DNA of 43,006 bases from Blautia hansenii (GTDB lineage Bacteria > Bacillota > Clostridia > Lachnospirales > Lachnospiraceae): the NCBI RefSeq assembly GCF_013304445.1, contig NZ_JAAITA010000023.1:1-43006 (forward strand), read 5' to 3'. The stretch's first letter is position 1. Each line of letters opens with the position of its first letter. Under the pieces are notes generated by a model. The model did not search any database. It was not told where the DNA came from and was given only the letters and a program-made list of their open reading frames with translations. Shown one piece after another: positions 42,996 to 43,006 of this stretch. Position numbers and translations under genes: made by a program.

Positions 42996-43006
42996 ATAGT
43001 TGCTGT

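Noticed and set aside
1-43006. CRISPR array or rRNA genes
   Set aside because: No regularly spaced repeats and no rRNA sequence were found.

Overview
The window comes from a low-GC Gram-positive anaerobe, most likely a Lachnospiraceae gut commensal of the Blautia/Ruminococcus kind (inferred from gene content; no 16S gene is present). Pointers are strong AGGAGG ribosome sites, the rpsF-ssb-rpsR and gdpP-rplI-dnaB clusters, a mecA adaptor, a DUF1858 protein, a 2[4Fe-4S] ferredoxin, a TPP-riboswitch thiC, a class B sortase, and several sugar enzymes each next to an AraC-type regulator.

1-5.4 kb: sugar metabolism. A CdaR/PucR-type regulator, L-arabinose isomerase (araA) divergent from an AraC regulator, and an MsmK/UgpC-type ATPase that energises sugar ABC importers. 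5.4-11 kb: small conserved proteins, a DivIVA-like coiled-coil protein, a membrane-anchored GH18/SH3 protein, mecA, DUF1858, ferredoxin and a MerR regulator. 11.1-12.7 kb: TPP riboswitch with its terminator, then thiC. 12.7-18.1 kb (minus): the core block DUF951, rpsF-ssb-rpsR, gdpP-rplI-dnaB. 18.1-20.9 kb (minus): sirtuin, sortase B and a zinc-ribbon membrane protein.

21-27.8 kb (minus): a glycan block of a DUF1275 membrane protein, an AraC regulator, a GH13 alpha-glucosidase, a second AraC regulator and a GH120-like beta-xylosidase without signal peptide, implying cytoplasmic breakdown of imported oligosaccharides. 27.9-30.3 kb (plus): initiator tRNA and feoAB. 30.3-33.7 kb (minus): lrgA-lrgB-cytidylate-kinase-like-FadR-EamA operon, with a consensus promoter and a perfect FadR-family palindrome over the predicted transcription start. 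pepT follows on the plus strand.

From 35 kb the window becomes accessory DNA: a truncated dinD remnant, a second pseudogene with an in-frame stop, a three-gene transposable element (zinc-ribbon protein, DDE transposase, AAA ATPase), more remnants, then an AT-rich AAA-ATPase/subtilisin-protease pair that looks like an IetAS-type anti-phage system. A DUF3892-like gene is divergent from the pair and shares its control region. This defence-like cassette and the lrgAB-FadR operon are the most interesting parts of the window. Genes were assigned by reading motifs; no database search was possible.
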